Positions 1 to 12,608 of a stretch of DNA of 64,000 nucleotides are shown one piece after another; within the stretch, counting starts at the first letter, position 1, and the number at the start of each line of letters is the position of its first letter. The stretch covers positions 13,928,725-13,992,724 of the forward strand of contig JAPWDM010000001.1 in NCBI GenBank assembly GCA_035578155.1, read 5' to 3'. The notes under the pieces were generated by a model. The model did no database searches and had not been told where the DNA came from. It saw only the letters and a list, made by a program, of their open reading frames with translations. Origin of the DNA: Brachynemurus nebulosus. Its lineage: Eukaryota > Arthropoda > Insecta > Neuroptera > Myrmeleontidae. Position numbers and translations under genes: made by a program.

Positions 1-67
1 CTATCCATCCGAAAAAATTTCGAAAATTGGCTATTTTTCGGCCGATCACAATGTGATGATATCTTAA
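1..67. repeat. Right end of a MITE, cut by the window edge
   Basis: These bases match the right end of the element at 14619-15238: both read CTATCCATCC, then a GCGAAAATTG/TCGAAAATTG block, a CGACCGGTCAC-like block, and a GTGATG tail running into TTAA or TTGA. Only the right end is in the window. It is a second copy of that non-autonomous family. Confidence 0.6.
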
Positions 68-2639
68 AGAGCTGCTACGATAAAAATGATGAGAAGTAGT
101 CCAAAACCAACAAAACTGGGCAGGTCTTCGAATAAAAAAATCCTACTAAATTTTTATGTTGATTAGGAAACCTATTCTTGAGAAAATTTCATTAAAATAT
201 AAGGAAAAATGCACGTACTTTTGTGGAAATGCAGTATTTTTGTTAAATATTAATGAAAAATGATTTCAAAACTCTAAGATTTTGTGCATAGTAAACAGTT
301 AAATTTGTTTCAACTTTTGTATATGAAGTTGAAAAATGTGAAGACATTTCGTTGAAAAGAAATTACTTCTTGGGATAAACGAATTATTAAACTAGAATCG
401 GGCAGTAACTGACGACGCCACATTAAATCAAGCAAGGTAGAAGTTTAAAAAAAAAGTCATAATCGCAGTTCAGCAAAAAAAGAATTACAATAAATTAAAT
501 TTTTTCTAACTGTACAACCCAAACTACCTCAAAATATTCGGAAATTTTAGATCCACTCTACACTATAGGACCACTCTCGATACACTTGTAAAATCTTTTT
601 TATTTTAAATATTCACATAACAGTGCCGATTACTGCTCGATCACTGTCCACACAATAATGTTGCTCTCGATACGTTCTCGGTTCATTTTCTCTTAGTATA
701 AGTCAGTGGTGACGAAATGGGGTGGGATAGAAAAAATATTTACACTAGCGGTACAAATAATGATAAGTCTGATCTCGTTCCGATAAAATATTTTCTCAAA
801 TGTATCAGTACTGGATCACGATTGATATGAATACACTCATTGTTTCTTCTGTAAGAATATTTTTGCGAATTGAGAGAGTATTGAGAGTGACACTGCGAAT
901 CGAGAATTACGTCATAAGGAGTATTAAATGCTGAGAGTGCTCTGAAAAATGTTAAAGATTGTGACTAATTTCTATCCAGCGCTTCCATTGTTTGATAGCT
1001 ATTTTGCAAGTAACTTTGGAAAAGAAAAATAACTTTAATTTTCTCTGACAAATACCGTCAAATTTCAATGAAACTTTGTAATTATTGTATTAAATTATTT
1101 ATACAGAAAAAAGACCTCATACACCAGATATTTTAAAAGTGTTCACTAACTCATTTTGGTTTGCAACTATCGTATTTGTCGTATCTATATCGAACGTATC
1201 CGATAGACAATGTAATAAAATAATAGTCGTAACTTTTATTTATAATATCTTTATATTACCAGAACATTTAACGAATATTTTATGAAGTTCATCATTGACA
1301 CGTTTTGACGATAAAAAAACATAGTCTGTTCACATTGGCTCTATCTCCTAGAGGGTTGTTGCCTCGCGGTCACTGCCTTCGATAGACCATCAGGTTATGC
1401 CGAAAATGAGATAATTTTATATAGATTATAATTTTCCTGACACAGTACTACGCCATAGAAATTGTAAGTACTAATAAATTTAATTATATTACTGAAAAGT
1501 ATAGTATTGTATTAGCTGCAAAAAAATGAAATCAATTTTTAGGTTTTTAACTACTTGGTCCAGTTGCCTTGTTTCAATCGCAAAATGTTGCTTAGAATTG
1601 ATTTGAAATTTTCCTTCTTTTAACCCTAAATCCACAGAACATTACAGAAGCAGTATACATATAAAAATCTGTCGTTCGTAAGTTGCAATGAGCTGCAATT
1701 TTACACCGCTTCTGATTTAGTCTGTTACTGTCCGTCATAAGGGTCACATCGATATTAGATTCATTGTTTTTTTAATCAACTCGTGAAATTTAAACAGAAA
1801 AAATATGAAGTGTGTCGTATTTAAGTGTAAAAATTCTATTGAACAAAAAATTCTCTAAATAAAGGGATATCTTTCTTAAAATAAATTTAAGACATGATGT
1901 CCGCGTCATTTGTCGGCGACAGCGAGCACAGTAAGTAGAGATAGAATTATTGTTTCTGGTTTTCTGTGCCTAAATCTTTATTAAAGTAAATGAGCTAGAT
2001 AATCTTCTACAGCATAAATATTCACAAAGAAATATAATAATCACTCTTTTAAATATTAAAGAGGAATTAAGAAGAAAGTTAAGGCACGAGAAGATGCTAC
2101 CGCGAGTTTTGCAAAATTGAAATAGAAGATGTAAACACACAATCTGCGTCAAAGTTATGATCCACCTAAGGTAAACTGTCGTGGTCCAACGAAGGAAATT
2201 AATTTCTTTGAACGGATCCGCCAACTGGACCGTAATTTTTATTTATTTATTTTTAAAAGTTTCTTGAATGTGTGAATATATTGTTATGTATAAGAAACAT
2301 ATAAATCTAGTATGCTGCCCTATTAGGCGATCAGATTCCTTTCAGTCTTAAAGGGATAAGAAAAGAGGAACTAATTGGTACAACCAAAGTAATTTTTTGC
2401 CATCTTTAGTTATATCAGTTATCTGTAAACGCTTAAAGATAATTGTTGACAAACAGGAATGGTTCCTAATGAACTTCAAATTTGTTATTAGATAGAACAA
2501 TTGGTATATTATATTTCGAATTTTCGATCAATTCCAAAAAAGAAAATTCCGAGTTTAAGAGGAAATATTATATCGTACAAATAATAAAGATTCGTGAATT
2601 GGACAGACACAATATATCTCCTTATATATATATACTTAC
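68..2639. other. No gene seen; probable intron or flank of the Ig gene
   Basis: This AT-rich stretch has no recognisable coding or mobile element on either strand. The next downstream exon of the minus-strand Ig gene (the rest of its third Ig domain) was looked for here and not found. Confidence 0.4.
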
Positions 2640-2759
2640 CACTGTCCTTGTACCAGCTATTGAGTGCTCTGGGCGATGTTTCCACGTAGCACTGTATGAG
2701 CACATCACTGTCTATTGGGGCGGCCACCAACTGGTTCGACACTTTTATAAGTGGGTGAA
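2640..2759 (-). CDS. Ig-superfamily exon (lachesin/DIP-like), start of third Ig domain
   Basis: A 120-bp internal exon of a cell-surface immunoglobulin protein, of the kind that mediates neuronal adhesion or recognition in insects. It is bounded by a TTGCAG acceptor and a GTAAGT donor. Joined to the exon at 35653-35784 it reads VQVHFHPLIKV across the junction (1 + 2 bases of one codon), then NQLVAAPIDSDVLIQCYVE and SWYKDS. The Cys of QCYVE is the B-strand cysteine, and the following SWYKD is the family's conserved NYW/SWY position. Lachesin and DIP proteins have the same order: VHFHP, NQLVGAP, C-x-VEASP. The exon ends in phase 1 with a G, which fits the usual Gly of KDTG. The downstream exon is not in the window. 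I see the domain and splice sites directly; the subfamily is inferred from motif similarity. Confidence 0.85.
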
Positions 2760-3324
2760 CTGCAACGAAAACAATCATTTTGAAATAAATGTTAGATTCT
2801 ATTTTCAGGATTCGAACTATCAATAGTTTATTATTAGATATTAGGTAATGGGAGAAATCGTTTGTTTTGTGGTGTCCTTCTTCTAGTTCACGATCATTCA
2901 GATTAAATATACCAGACCTCGGCGGGAAAAGGGCCACATTTTATATTATACTGTAGCGATATTTCAATTAATATTTAATTAATTATTTTCTATAAAATTT
3001 TGTTTATTTGATTGAAATGACCGCTACTCATACATAACAATATTTTTAGACATACCCATTATGTAACTGTAATATTTTGGTTGAGTATAATTTTGTTTAT
3101 TTAAATGGTCAGTAAATATTTCAATACATTCACATACATATATCTCTTGTTGCAATCGGTAGCCATTTGTTTAGACACAAGTTGTTAACGAGGCCAGTAA
3201 ACCAAAACAAACAACCAAAAACTATCGACGATTTACTAATCCATACTTTCTGCTGACTCTGGTAAAAATGACGTAATTATGTGGGTTAGATAGTAATATA
3301 AAGGAAACGTAAAAAACGATAATC

Positions 3325-3480
3325 GGGGAGTAGTCGAAGAGAGAAGTTGGGGAGAAGTCGACAGTGAAGTCGCGGAGAAGTCAAAGCGGGAGTCGGGTCA
3401 CGTCAAGTCAAGGACAGCAGAGCAGTATGGAGTAGAGAAGGGCATTGGAGCGGTAGCAAGTTGCTAGCAGGGGGTGGTTT
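3325..3480. other. Purine-rich block of unknown origin
   Basis: This G- and A-rich stretch stands out from the AT-rich surroundings and repeats GAGAAGTCG-type words several times. A TATA-like TAATATAAAGG lies just before it. It could be the leader of a decayed LTR element or of a transcript, but no paired LTR, primer-binding site or gag-pol was found. Confidence 0.3.
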
Positions 3481-3859
3481 GTAACTAGCAGTGGGAAATG
3501 GGCTACTAAGGGTTATTTAACATACAAAGGGTCGGAGTTGTGAAGTTTGTTTTGATAACCAATAGCAAGAGCTTGTAATTAAACATCGGGAAAACGTGTG
3601 TCTGGGTGAGAACTAATTCTTTCGCTTTTATATTTTCTTAGCTTTTGTTTATAAATGTTTACCTGTTTATTTGAGGAAGTGATTTCTATTTTTGTATCTA
3701 TTATTTATTTATTGGTTCTGTTAATAAAATTGTTACGTTAAAACTTCATTATTTTAATGATTGAACAGTGTAGACTCTTAAATTCCCGCAATCAGTTGTA
3801 CCGATCTGGAGTTCGAACCCCGGCCTTTCTGTGGGGTTTTCATCGCGACCGTTAACATC

Positions 3860-5257
3860 CAATTTAATCCCTACAGAAAAGGCTCGTACTCCCGGCGTCA
3901 ACACGCTATTTTCAAGTTGGGTAACTTATTTTTCTATTTTATTCTTTCTTTAGAGTATTCTTACGCGCATGCGATAATTGTCGGATAACTTTACTTTAAA
4001 GATAATATTGTAACTTGAATGTAGATTTAATCTGGTCGTCGACGAGATTAAATCGGGTCACTGAATCCAATGGTTCACAACCATTGTTATCTTCACATCC
4101 CTTAAGGATGTTTAGACTTTATTTTTCCTTCTCAAATTTTATTTAAAATGTAAAAGGACCATTACTGGTCCCTTCAAGATATGTAGTTTTTATATTTCTT
4201 TTAAAATTTTGTTTAAAAATGTAAATTGTAATTTCAATTAGGAATGCTCGATGATGATTTCGATAATTTATTTTGGAGCTTAAAATTATTTTTTATTTTT
4301 TATTTTTTGTGGTTAGAATAATTTTCTTTGATATCTACTTTGAATTGGTGAGAAATTATTCATTATACAATTTTATGTAACCTTAGTGATTTGTATTTAT
4401 GCGTCCGTACAGGAGGTACGTTTTTATTTTTACGCATTCTAGCTTTGGTTACATATATTTGCTTTGCAATTTTATTATTTTAATTTTTCTATATTATCGG
4501 ACTCATCATCGGGCACAACCCTGGTGTTTCACCACCTTTATAATGTGTATACAGGTAGTTTAATTTTATTTTTCTAATCTTTATAAATTGTATACACTTT
4601 ACCTGGTGTAACCAGTTTAATTACATTTTTGATAAAGATTAATTTTCAAATGTTACGGTAAGATTTCTGTATTGTGCTAATTTTGTATTTTGTATTTTCT
4701 TTATTTTGGCAAATCTTTAATATACTAGTATTGTATTCATTATTTCTGATTTAAACTGTTATAAAGAAATTTATGGATAATAATTGATCATTGTGACTTT
4801 TTACAATTATTATCATGCTTGATTAAATGTTAACTCACAATTTCATTTTAAATAAATGTAACTCTTAAATTTTATACTGCGTAAGTACGCTGTAAAAATG
4901 TATATTGTTTTCGTTAACTAATGTAACAAAATTTTGTTATTGTTGAAATAATTGAAGTTTCTTTCTACTTAATCCTTTTAAATTTTCAGCACAAATTGTG
5001 GAATTTAAAATCAAAAATAATAACTCATTAAAATTTAATTTTATCATACACAATCTTTCTTTGGGTTGTTTGGTTCTATCGGTTAAAGTAGCCTCAAGTA
5101 CGTATGTATATTCTTACCGCCTAACTGATAAATTAATGAAAAATTAAAAACTTAACTTTGAGTAAAAAAATTTTTTTTGCTCATTTATGTTGTTAATTAA
5201 TTCATTAGATCAGTTTTATCGAAAAATTAATATATAGTCTCATTTAAAAATCTATAA
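3860..5257. other. No gene seen
   Basis: AT-rich sequence without a recognisable ORF, RNA gene or inverted repeat. Confidence 0.4.
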
Positions 5258-5455
5258 GTTTGTATCATAGCTCGAAAACCATAAGAGTTATAAAGCTCCT
5301 GACTATAACAATTGGTTGCCCCCGTCGATATCTACAACTCTGTATCGTGTTCTACAGGTCCGAAAACGGATAGCGCCCCTACTCTCGCCTATCGCTGTTC
5401 TTATCGTACAGGCTCTGTACGTCTAAATTTTGCAAGGAAAAATTCGACTAGAAAT
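5258..5455. repeat. Repeat block G-D, a copy of blocks at 27.9-28.3 and 44.0 kb
   Basis: Two blocks found elsewhere lie directly together here. Block G (5262-5345, CATAGCTCGAAAACC to GATATCTACAACTC) is the reverse of 28175-28270. Block D (5355-5450, GTGTTCTAC to ATTCGACT, including CGGATAGCGCCCCTACTCTC) matches 44035-44165 and the reverse of 27940-28053. At 28 kb the same two blocks are separated by a (TA)n tract and block B; here that insert is absent. Confidence 0.75.
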
Positions 5456-5729
5456 AACAAAATATAATAAAAAAATAAAAATTCTAAAATCGTCCTTGGG
5501 CTGGAAACTGAAGGCATCTGATTTTATTTCCGTCTATTTTATTTTTGTATGTAAAGTAACAGAGCCAGGTTATTAACAATAATTCGCTTTAATTTTTCAA
5601 CCCCTTCTAATGCTGCCTTGGATTGACATACAAGCAATAGTTTTAATGTACACATACATCTACCGTTTTAATTTACCATGCTTCATATTCCAATCCTGGT
5701 CCTAATTTATTAATATTATAAATACTAAA

Positions 5730-5930
5730 GTGAATTTATTTGTTTCTTTGTCTTGCTTATACACTTTAACCGCTCAACCAATCAATCCGAAACGTTGTAT
5801 AGAGATAGCTGAAGAGACGGAGGACATAGGTGACTTGTGCCCAGGGGAAATATCTGATTCCAGTTGGAAAATGTATTTAGAATTAGCAAACATACAACAG
5901 CAAAAACCTGCTGTTTCTCTGGTACAGTAG
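5730..5930 (+). CDS. Unrecognised 66-codon ORF with a poly(A) signal after the stop
   Basis: The last 50 codons look protein-like (RCIEIAEETEDIGDLCPGEI and KMYLELANIQQQKPAVSLVQ), and a stop is followed about 20 bases later by AATAAA. This could be the terminal exon of an unseen gene or a fragment of a mobile-element protein. The drawn start is only the first ATG-like open position and may not be used. No family is recognised. Confidence 0.25.
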   Translation: MNLFVSLSCLYTLTAQPINPKRCIEIAEETEDIGDLCPGEISDSSWKMYLELANIQQQKPAVSLVQ

Positions 5931-6237
5931 TTTTAATCTAATTTTTGCTGAATAAAAATATTGACTAAGTAGCAAAAGTTCTGTCAGAATATGTAGAAAA
6001 GTGTGTTTAACTTTATTATTATCCCCCCCCCCAAAAAAAAAAATAAAATAAAATTCTCAGTGATGATTTTTATTATATCTTTAATAGTGATTTGGTTTAA
6101 TTTTTTAAAATACTATTGATTCTTTATTTTGATAATTTAAAAAATTGATTAATTATTATTAACAATCTTTTAATGGATAATTTTATTAATTTTATTAACC
6201 AATGTTATAATATAATATAGGTATATACTGAGGGTGC

Positions 6238-6708
6238 CGGCCGGATGTATACATACGATTTACATGTTAATTGTTAACATTGGATTCCCATAAGGAAAAA
6301 GTTATATCACAAGAATGCTTTGGATAAACATATTCCTGTTTTTGGTAATTTTCTTTTATAAAATAATTTTTTGCCACCAAATTATCTGCACTATTTCTTC
6401 AACAGAATATTTTTTTAGCATTTTTATTATTTTAATATGTATTTTAAAGAAAACAAAAAAAAAGGCCTTTTTGAATTTACAGCCTCAGATGACACAAATA
6501 TTATTATGTAAGAATGTGAATTGCTTGAAAATTGCGACATTCATTTCTTTATTTTACTGCATTATTATTGTTAAAGCTATAGTAACAGTAGTTATAATAT
6601 TAAATTAGTATTATTAGTTTGTTCAAAGCACTCTTGTGACATAGCCCTTTTCCTTATGGGAATGCAATGTTAAAAATTAACATGTAAATTGTATGTATAC
6701 ATCCAAAT
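6238..6708. mobile_element. MITE with ~80-bp terminal inverted repeats
   Basis: GGATGTATACATACGATTTA followed by ACATGTTAATTGTTAACATT and CCCATAAGGAAAAAG on the left is repeated inverted on the right (CTTTTCCTTATGGGAA to GTATGTATACATCC). The arms are about 6243-6310 and 6640-6703. The inner ~300 bp has no transposase. The outermost bases differ between arms, so exact ends and target duplication are unclear. Confidence 0.65.
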
Positions 6709-7565
6709 GGGAGACTTGGTTATGACCTTTACCAAAATTTGGAGGTCAACTTTGTTTTTTTAAGCGGAACCCGCTATTTTTGACCTCGGATTCGGAAAGA
6801 GCGGGAAATTCTACGTTTTAATTTAATTATGAACAATCAAGCTTAAATATCTGAATTAATGGCTGAATTAATTTGTCAAAGTCAATAAATAATTTGCTCG
6901 CAACTGTTGGGATTCTACAATGAAACACTGATTTCAGTTCCTCTTCTCGTATACGTACCTATACCTCGGAACAAATGAACGGATTCCACTCTTGAACAAG
7001 GAATTTATTCCATCGTTCTTTTCGTGGATTCGTTCGAAAGGAACGAGTTTGTTATGGAACGATACGTCACATATGTTTCGATAGGTAATAATTGTTTCAT
7101 TTCTAACTATGTTAGGAAAATTTGTTATTAAGTAATTGTGAAATCAATTTCTACACCTAAATGACATTATCTTTTAATGTCTCATATGGCTTTAATGTCA
7201 CTTCAGATAAGATTTCAGTTTGAATAATATTGAATTTAAGTTATTAGCAAACTAAATTGTATTGGTCACAAGGTGATATTTCAATTTCAATTAACTAATT
7301 ATCTTGGGATTAGATTAGGATTCGAGAATCAATTTGATGAAAATGTTCGACTGTTCCTCCTTCTACTAAAATTATTTGAAGAATTTTATTTAAAGGTGTT
7401 TATGAATTTGTACCCTAATGTCTTCATAGAATGTTAATGTCAACTGTAGTATTGTCTGTTGATCGGCATTGACATGAATTTTATCTTGATATTTTATATG
7501 ATGAACAATTTGAGAATTAGATAGTAAAGACTTTTTGTATTAAAGCTAATAGACAAAGACTGGGA

Positions 7566-7650
7566 TCGGTCGAATTCTGAGAAAGGTATACGACAAAGTG
7601 ATTCCCTAAGTTCTGTTCTTTTCAACAACGTTATGGATGAAATTATATCA
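7566..7650 (+). pseudogene. LINE reverse transcriptase fragment
   Basis: The frame reads SEKGIRQSDSLSSVLFNNVM then DEIISKL and a stop. This matches the conserved G-I/V-R-Q-G-D-x-L-S-P-x-L-F-N-x-V-M-D-E reverse-transcriptase motif of insect non-LTR retrotransposons. Gly to Ser at the RQG position and the early stop show it is dead. The related 3' part resumes at 8691 after a MITE, so one LINE copy was probably split by that insertion. Clade not assigned. Confidence 0.7.
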
Positions 7651-7704
7651 AAACTATAAAAGCTGAAAAGGTCAAGATGCAGAACGATGGAACATCTTGT
7701 ATAC

Positions 7705-8690
7705 ACTGAGAAAAAATTACAGTAAAAATTACGGAGCTGCCTCCGGTAAACCAGGCTCAAGTGACCAGTCGGTAGGAAATTATCAAGCAAAAATATAAAA
7801 AATGCCTTTCAAACATTATTTTTTACGATTCATTTGAAAATTTTTCCTGTACAGCTTAAGAATTTTTCATATACTGCTCCGTAAAATTCGATGAGCTAGT
7901 AAAATTTCAAGTGGATACCAGGAAAATTTACTTAATTTTGTTAAATTATACTAGAGATAGAAGAATTTTTACGGAGGCGCAGTGTAGTTTTTACTAAGCT
8001 GATAGGAAAAGTATAGGGGAGACACTATTTGTTATCTCTATTTTCTACCTGAAACCTGTCTTTCGGAATCTCTCTCACACAAGCATCGCACCAACGTAAC
8101 GCTAGAAGACTATATGCTTGTCTGCTTCTAACTGCTCTGGCACGCGTAAACCGAGGTCCCCACCAAAGCAAGGTCATTTTGAATACAGCTTCTACTGGAA
8201 ACAGACCACTAACTTGTTGTGTGTACTTTGTATGTGATGTGTACGAGGAGTGTTATAATTTTTTTTTTTTTATAATAAACTATTTAATGGACTTCACATT
8301 TAAAACAAAGAATTGTTATTTGTGTTTCATGAAAATCGCATTATTTTATTATTGATAAAGAACTAATAATTAAGATATAACAATTAAGATTTTTATATGT
8401 ATTGATGTTTATTGAAACATGTTTTTCCACAAATAATAAAAAAACCACAGAATATGTTTTCAATATTAATAATTTGATTTTAATCCTTACCCTTCTATCA
8501 ATATCTTTTTAAACTAATTTTTCCTGTACAGCGCCGAAATTTTTACGGAGTCACAGTGTAATTTTTACTGTGCAGTCAAATTTTACGGAGCAATAGAGTA
8601 ATTTTTACTATACTCATTGTACTTTCTCCTTTGCCTATCACTTATGCCCGCATTACCAGAGAGCTCCGTAATTTTTTAGCAAGAGGAAAA
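7705..8690. mobile_element. Non-autonomous element with repeated TTTTTACGGAG motifs
   Basis: The left part (AAAAATTACGGAGCT, then CCTCCGGTAA) is inverted near the right end (TTACCAGAGAGCTCCGTAAT). Inside, units of the form TTTTTACGGAG-n-CAGTGTAATTTTTACT recur near 7965, 8535 and 8575, and CCTGTACAG occurs twice. No transposase ORF is visible. The element separates two LINE fragments. The left tip TACACTGAGAAAAA resembles the tip of the element at 59735. Boundaries are approximate. Confidence 0.5.
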
Positions 8691-9008
8691 CTAGAATTAG
8701 ATATAGAGAAATTATAGAACAGATATTTAGTTATATTGAATGTTACCGTCACTAGTTACAGATGCACATCTGAGGAAGTATCAGTAATGGCAATGAAAGG
8801 ATCGAAAATGTCAGGTTGCTTAAACTACATATGACACAATAAACATCTGGACATGGAATTTAAATACCAAATTTAAAAATCTTGACATAGAATTGTAAGA
8901 ACAGCAACAGATAAGTCACTGTACGGAAGGAGAGTCGTCTGAAGGTCAAAAAAACGATGGCGAGATTCATTTAATTAATGGTTATCAACAGGCTAATATT
9001 GGCCTACA
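8691..9008 (+). pseudogene. LINE 3' end fragment
   Basis: Translated pieces such as DKSLYGRRVV and KKRWRDSFN, followed by a TGGTTATCAACAGGC block and CCTACAG, match the 3' end of the LINE at 24.5-25.05 kb (DKSPHRRRDV, KTRWRDSL, same TATCAACAGGC tail). Stops and frameshifts are frequent. It is probably the continuation of the fragment at 7566-7650. Confidence 0.65.
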
Positions 9009-9011
9009 GCA

Positions 9012-9330
9012 GAGCTTCTCAAACTTTTTAGACTCGTGACGACCTTAAGGTACAATTCATGTTCGTCGGCGCCCTTCCAACCGAATTTCAAAATTTCTCA
9101 CAAAAATGTAAGTGATAAAAGTAGAAAAAACAATCAGTCAACAAAATAGTGTCAAAAGAAATCCCTAGATCATTCCTCACACAATCTCTCAGGAAATAAT
9201 CTAAAGAAAAGAGAGAAATATAACTTGTTTAAAAAGAAAATGTATAAACATTAATAAATTTACACTCTTTACCCTTTTTTAGCGGAGTAGCCGCGACTCG
9301 CAGTTTAATTGCTAAATCTCAAAACACAGG
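9012..9330. mobile_element. hAT-like terminus, other end not found
   Basis: CAGAGCTTCTCAAACTTTTT is a typical hAT terminal sequence (CAGNGNTTCTCAAACTTTTT in Charlie-like elements). It is followed by a GACTCGTGACG block and, near 9290, GCCGCGACTCGCAG, words common in hAT ends. No inverted partner or 8-bp target duplication was identified, so only one end is claimed. Confidence 0.45.
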
Positions 9331-9673
9331 TGATGTTTCGAAATTCCTTTAAAACAAATAAAAAGACTGAAATTTAGGTGAACCAGTGTCTTTACAAAAC
9401 GGCAAAGAAAGTAATCCACTGGCATCAAATCAAGGATTATGGAGGAAAATTCACGGAAACATTTTTTGAAATTGTTATTATTTATATTTTTCTTTAATAA
9501 ATTTTAATACATTTTTATAGATTTCCATAATTTGTAAACGTTGTTACGGTGTTAATCTTTTCACGATAACTGACTAATCTTTACAGAAAACAAATACTAA
9601 ATTAGAGGTCACCTGTTATTTTTAATGTTTCAGATATCCCTATCAAAAATTGTATCATTCAATAAAATTACTG

Positions 9674-10043
9674 TTAGGCCGGCCGCATACATTCCGATTG
9701 TGACCGGGCCGGGCGCCCGGGCCGGTCAATCGGTCGAATTAGCGCACACATGCTGATTAATTGAATTCTTAAAAAAAATATATCAGTTTTATTTGAAAGT
9801 TTGGTATTGTTGTGTCGACTGCATTATTGTCGATTTCATGAAATAAAATGGACGACGACGTATTAATGTCTAGCGTGTTTCCTCTATTTCTGATTACCCG
9901 GTCCGAGTGTCGCCGGTTGCATTCCATCCGGCCGTTCTGACCGGTAAGAATAAGAAAAATGTGCGGCAGCAAATGGAGTTACTATATTACTTGCAATCTC
10001 AGGTACCCGAACCGGGCGCCCGGAATGTATGCGGCCGGTCTAA
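9674..10043. mobile_element. GC-rich-ended MITE flanked by TTA/TAA
   Basis: The left arm TTAGGCCGGCCGCATACATT is repeated inverted at the right end (AATGTATGCGGCCGGTCTAA). The flanks TTA and TAA fit a 3-bp TWA target like that of PIF/Harbinger, but the two sides are not identical. Inside the left arm, 9701-9730 is an almost perfect GC palindrome centred on GGGCGCCC. No transposase is encoded. Confidence 0.7.
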
Positions 10044-12420
10044 GTCTGCTCTAATACCTGATGTTTTTAAAAATTAATATATTATCATGAAAATTGCATA
10101 TCGTTTTGCTGACTCATTTTTATGTACCATCTTTCCATAAACACTATTTCACATGAATAGTCCAAGTCTAAATACATAATATGAAAATGGTACTTGTGTT
10201 TTGTTTATATGAATTTAAATTATATTTAATCTGTTTTCGTTCATTCTATTCCGCAGTGATATTCTTTTTCAATAGCTCTATGTAGGTACGTACAAAAAAA
10301 CGAAAAAAGAAAAAGAAATGGGAAGCGTGCTATTGAAATAATGCTTTTATTATGTGAAAATCATTCTAAAAAATCAATATTTTTTATAACAGGTTCAAAA
10401 TAAAAGTTGCTTTTTTTCTATAATATATTTTGCTTATCTTTCAGTGGAAAAGAATAAACTTTGTGTGTTTCTTTATGCATACATATACGTAAGTATGTAT
10501 ATACTTTCACTCTATATGGCATAGATAGTATAGTTGAGTAGCGAGCAGTTCTACGCTTCGTTTTATTTGTCTGGAAGGCAATCTCTTTTCTTAAGAACTT
10601 TTCCAAGTTTTGATTTAGTCTAAAACTACTATACATTTGAATATAACAAAAAAAAAGAGAGTAGGGCAGCGGTGAAAAATATGCGAACTATATATTTATA
10701 TGATGTGCTGCACACTGCCGTTCAAAAATTTCGTAAACGATCAATTTTTATTCGATATTCAGGCAGTAGTTTTATGTCACGATTTAAAAGTTTCGATTTT
10801 ATTTTTACATATTTTGACAGCATAATATATTAAGGGTATCCTGTGTAAATTTTAGAGTGAAATTCACTAAGAACTCTCTGAGAAGAGGCTGTGTTAGTAT
10901 CCCACAAAAATGATGCCTAAAAAGGAAGAATTGAGAGTGTTACTGTACGGAGCAGGTACACCTAATGAGTCTAAGTATCAGAGAACCCCGTTCATTCGTC
11001 TCTAACAGACTTTCAGTGTATAATATTTTGGACTGGAATTGGGGGGAGGGGTTATAAATTGTATTATTTTGTTGAAAGTATGTACATAAATTTTGGACTA
11101 CATATACGTACATATAAAATAAAATGCAGATGGGATTAAAAACTGACTTTCAAAAAAACTGAATTTATATCCTCCCGGTTGAAAATCTTTTATACTCCAA
11201 CTCTGTTAGAAATCATATAATCAGGAGTCTAGAAACGGATATTATTTATGATAATATTTTCTTAAAATTATGATGTATTTTATTAAAAAATTGCTATTCA
11301 AACTCTAAATGCGTTTTTCTCAAAATTATATTTTTTTAGTTGGTTGGAAATGTAAACGAAATTCTAATCAACCGATCGGGTTATGATTTTAATATATTGT
11401 TATTCTACACACTAATTTTCAGTGAGGAAAAAAAACACGATTTTTGAATTTATTTTTAAGACTCCTGTTTTGTTGTTCATTAATATTAATGTTTAATCCT
11501 CGTACGGGTGATGGAGATAAATCTATGAAATAAAAATAGCTTTTTTTTATTGCAGGTCATTTCCACAATCCACTTACGTTTTCTTCGAAAAGTTCAGTTC
11601 GAATCCCAAAAACATAAAGGAACCATTGTAAAATTGTATATAAATTTTTTTTTTTTTGTACAATTCAAGAAGCAGATATGAAAAATGCCAAAAAGACTGT
11701 ATTTTATATAAGCTAAAAATTCTAGGCCGCCTAAAAATAATATATTAAATAGAAACCTGTAAAAGAATTTCTTTAATTTGCTTTAAATTTCTGGTTTGAC
11801 TTTTTTATAATTTTACAAAATCAACGTTACAAAAAAAAAATATCATATGAAATAAGTGCAAATAATTTTAATTTGCTTCTAAACTTTTGAAGAGTATAGT
11901 ATAAATTTTATTTGAATGTCATAAAATAAATGTATAGCTTCGGTCATGGAATCTAATAAAAGATTGACGCAAGTATTTTCTACAGTTTTTGAATATTTCT
12001 AATATCAAGTTATTGAGTAGTGGTCCAAACGAACTTTTTCACATCTACTGCTAATAAAATACAATACAATTTTCTCTATATTTATATAAGATAAAATATT
12101 CTTCGAAAATTACATAAGGTTAAGAAATTGAAATCGTTTTGCCGTGGGAGAATCATTTTTTGTTATTATAATTTAATAATATATCGGATTTGAATAGCAG
12201 TATCGACTAACTTTTAATATTAAACATAGGACTTATTTTTGTAACTAAAAAGTAGAGAATTTGCTAAAATTTCGAATTAAATATTTATAGACGACATTAA
12301 AAAATTTTGGTTTTTGATTTGCACGAATAGTACACTACCACACAGGCCGATCTAGTAATTACTTTTTTTCTGGTCCGGGTCCGTTCAGTAGAATGATCCA
12401 AATTTTGTAGGATAATTCTA
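10044..12420. other. No gene seen
   Basis: AT-rich sequence without recognisable ORFs. A Tc1-like tip (CACTGCCGTTCAAAAATTTC at 10711) has no detected inverted partner. A block near 11.3 kb (CGTTTTTCTCAAAA) resembles one near 22.3 kb, which hints at old repeats. Confidence 0.35.
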
Positions 12421-12550
12421 TTTTAAGTGAATTTCCACTTTGGAAAAATTCACTTATTACAGCGGGTGCCATGAAAGGACCTGAGCCCGGGACTATGGCA
12501 GAAATCCGTTTTGAAGCCTCGAGAAACTAAAAATAAAGTTCACTAAAATT

Positions 12551-12552
<2 letters not shown>

Positions 12553-12604
<52 letters not shown>
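12553..12604. repeat. (TA)n microsatellite
   Basis: An uninterrupted run of about 26 TA units joins block E to the first ACAGGGTG element. Confidence 0.95.

Positions 12605-12608
<4 letters not shown>

Noticed and set aside
2482..2826. Plus-strand ORF over the Ig exon
   Set aside because: It is the antisense shadow of a clear minus-strand Ig exon with splice sites and family motifs.
3786..3850. GGAGTTCGAACCCCGG as an LTR primer-binding site or tRNA B box
   Set aside because: The T-loop would sit directly before CCA, which no normal tRNA 3' end allows, and no A box, cloverleaf or paired LTR accompanies it.
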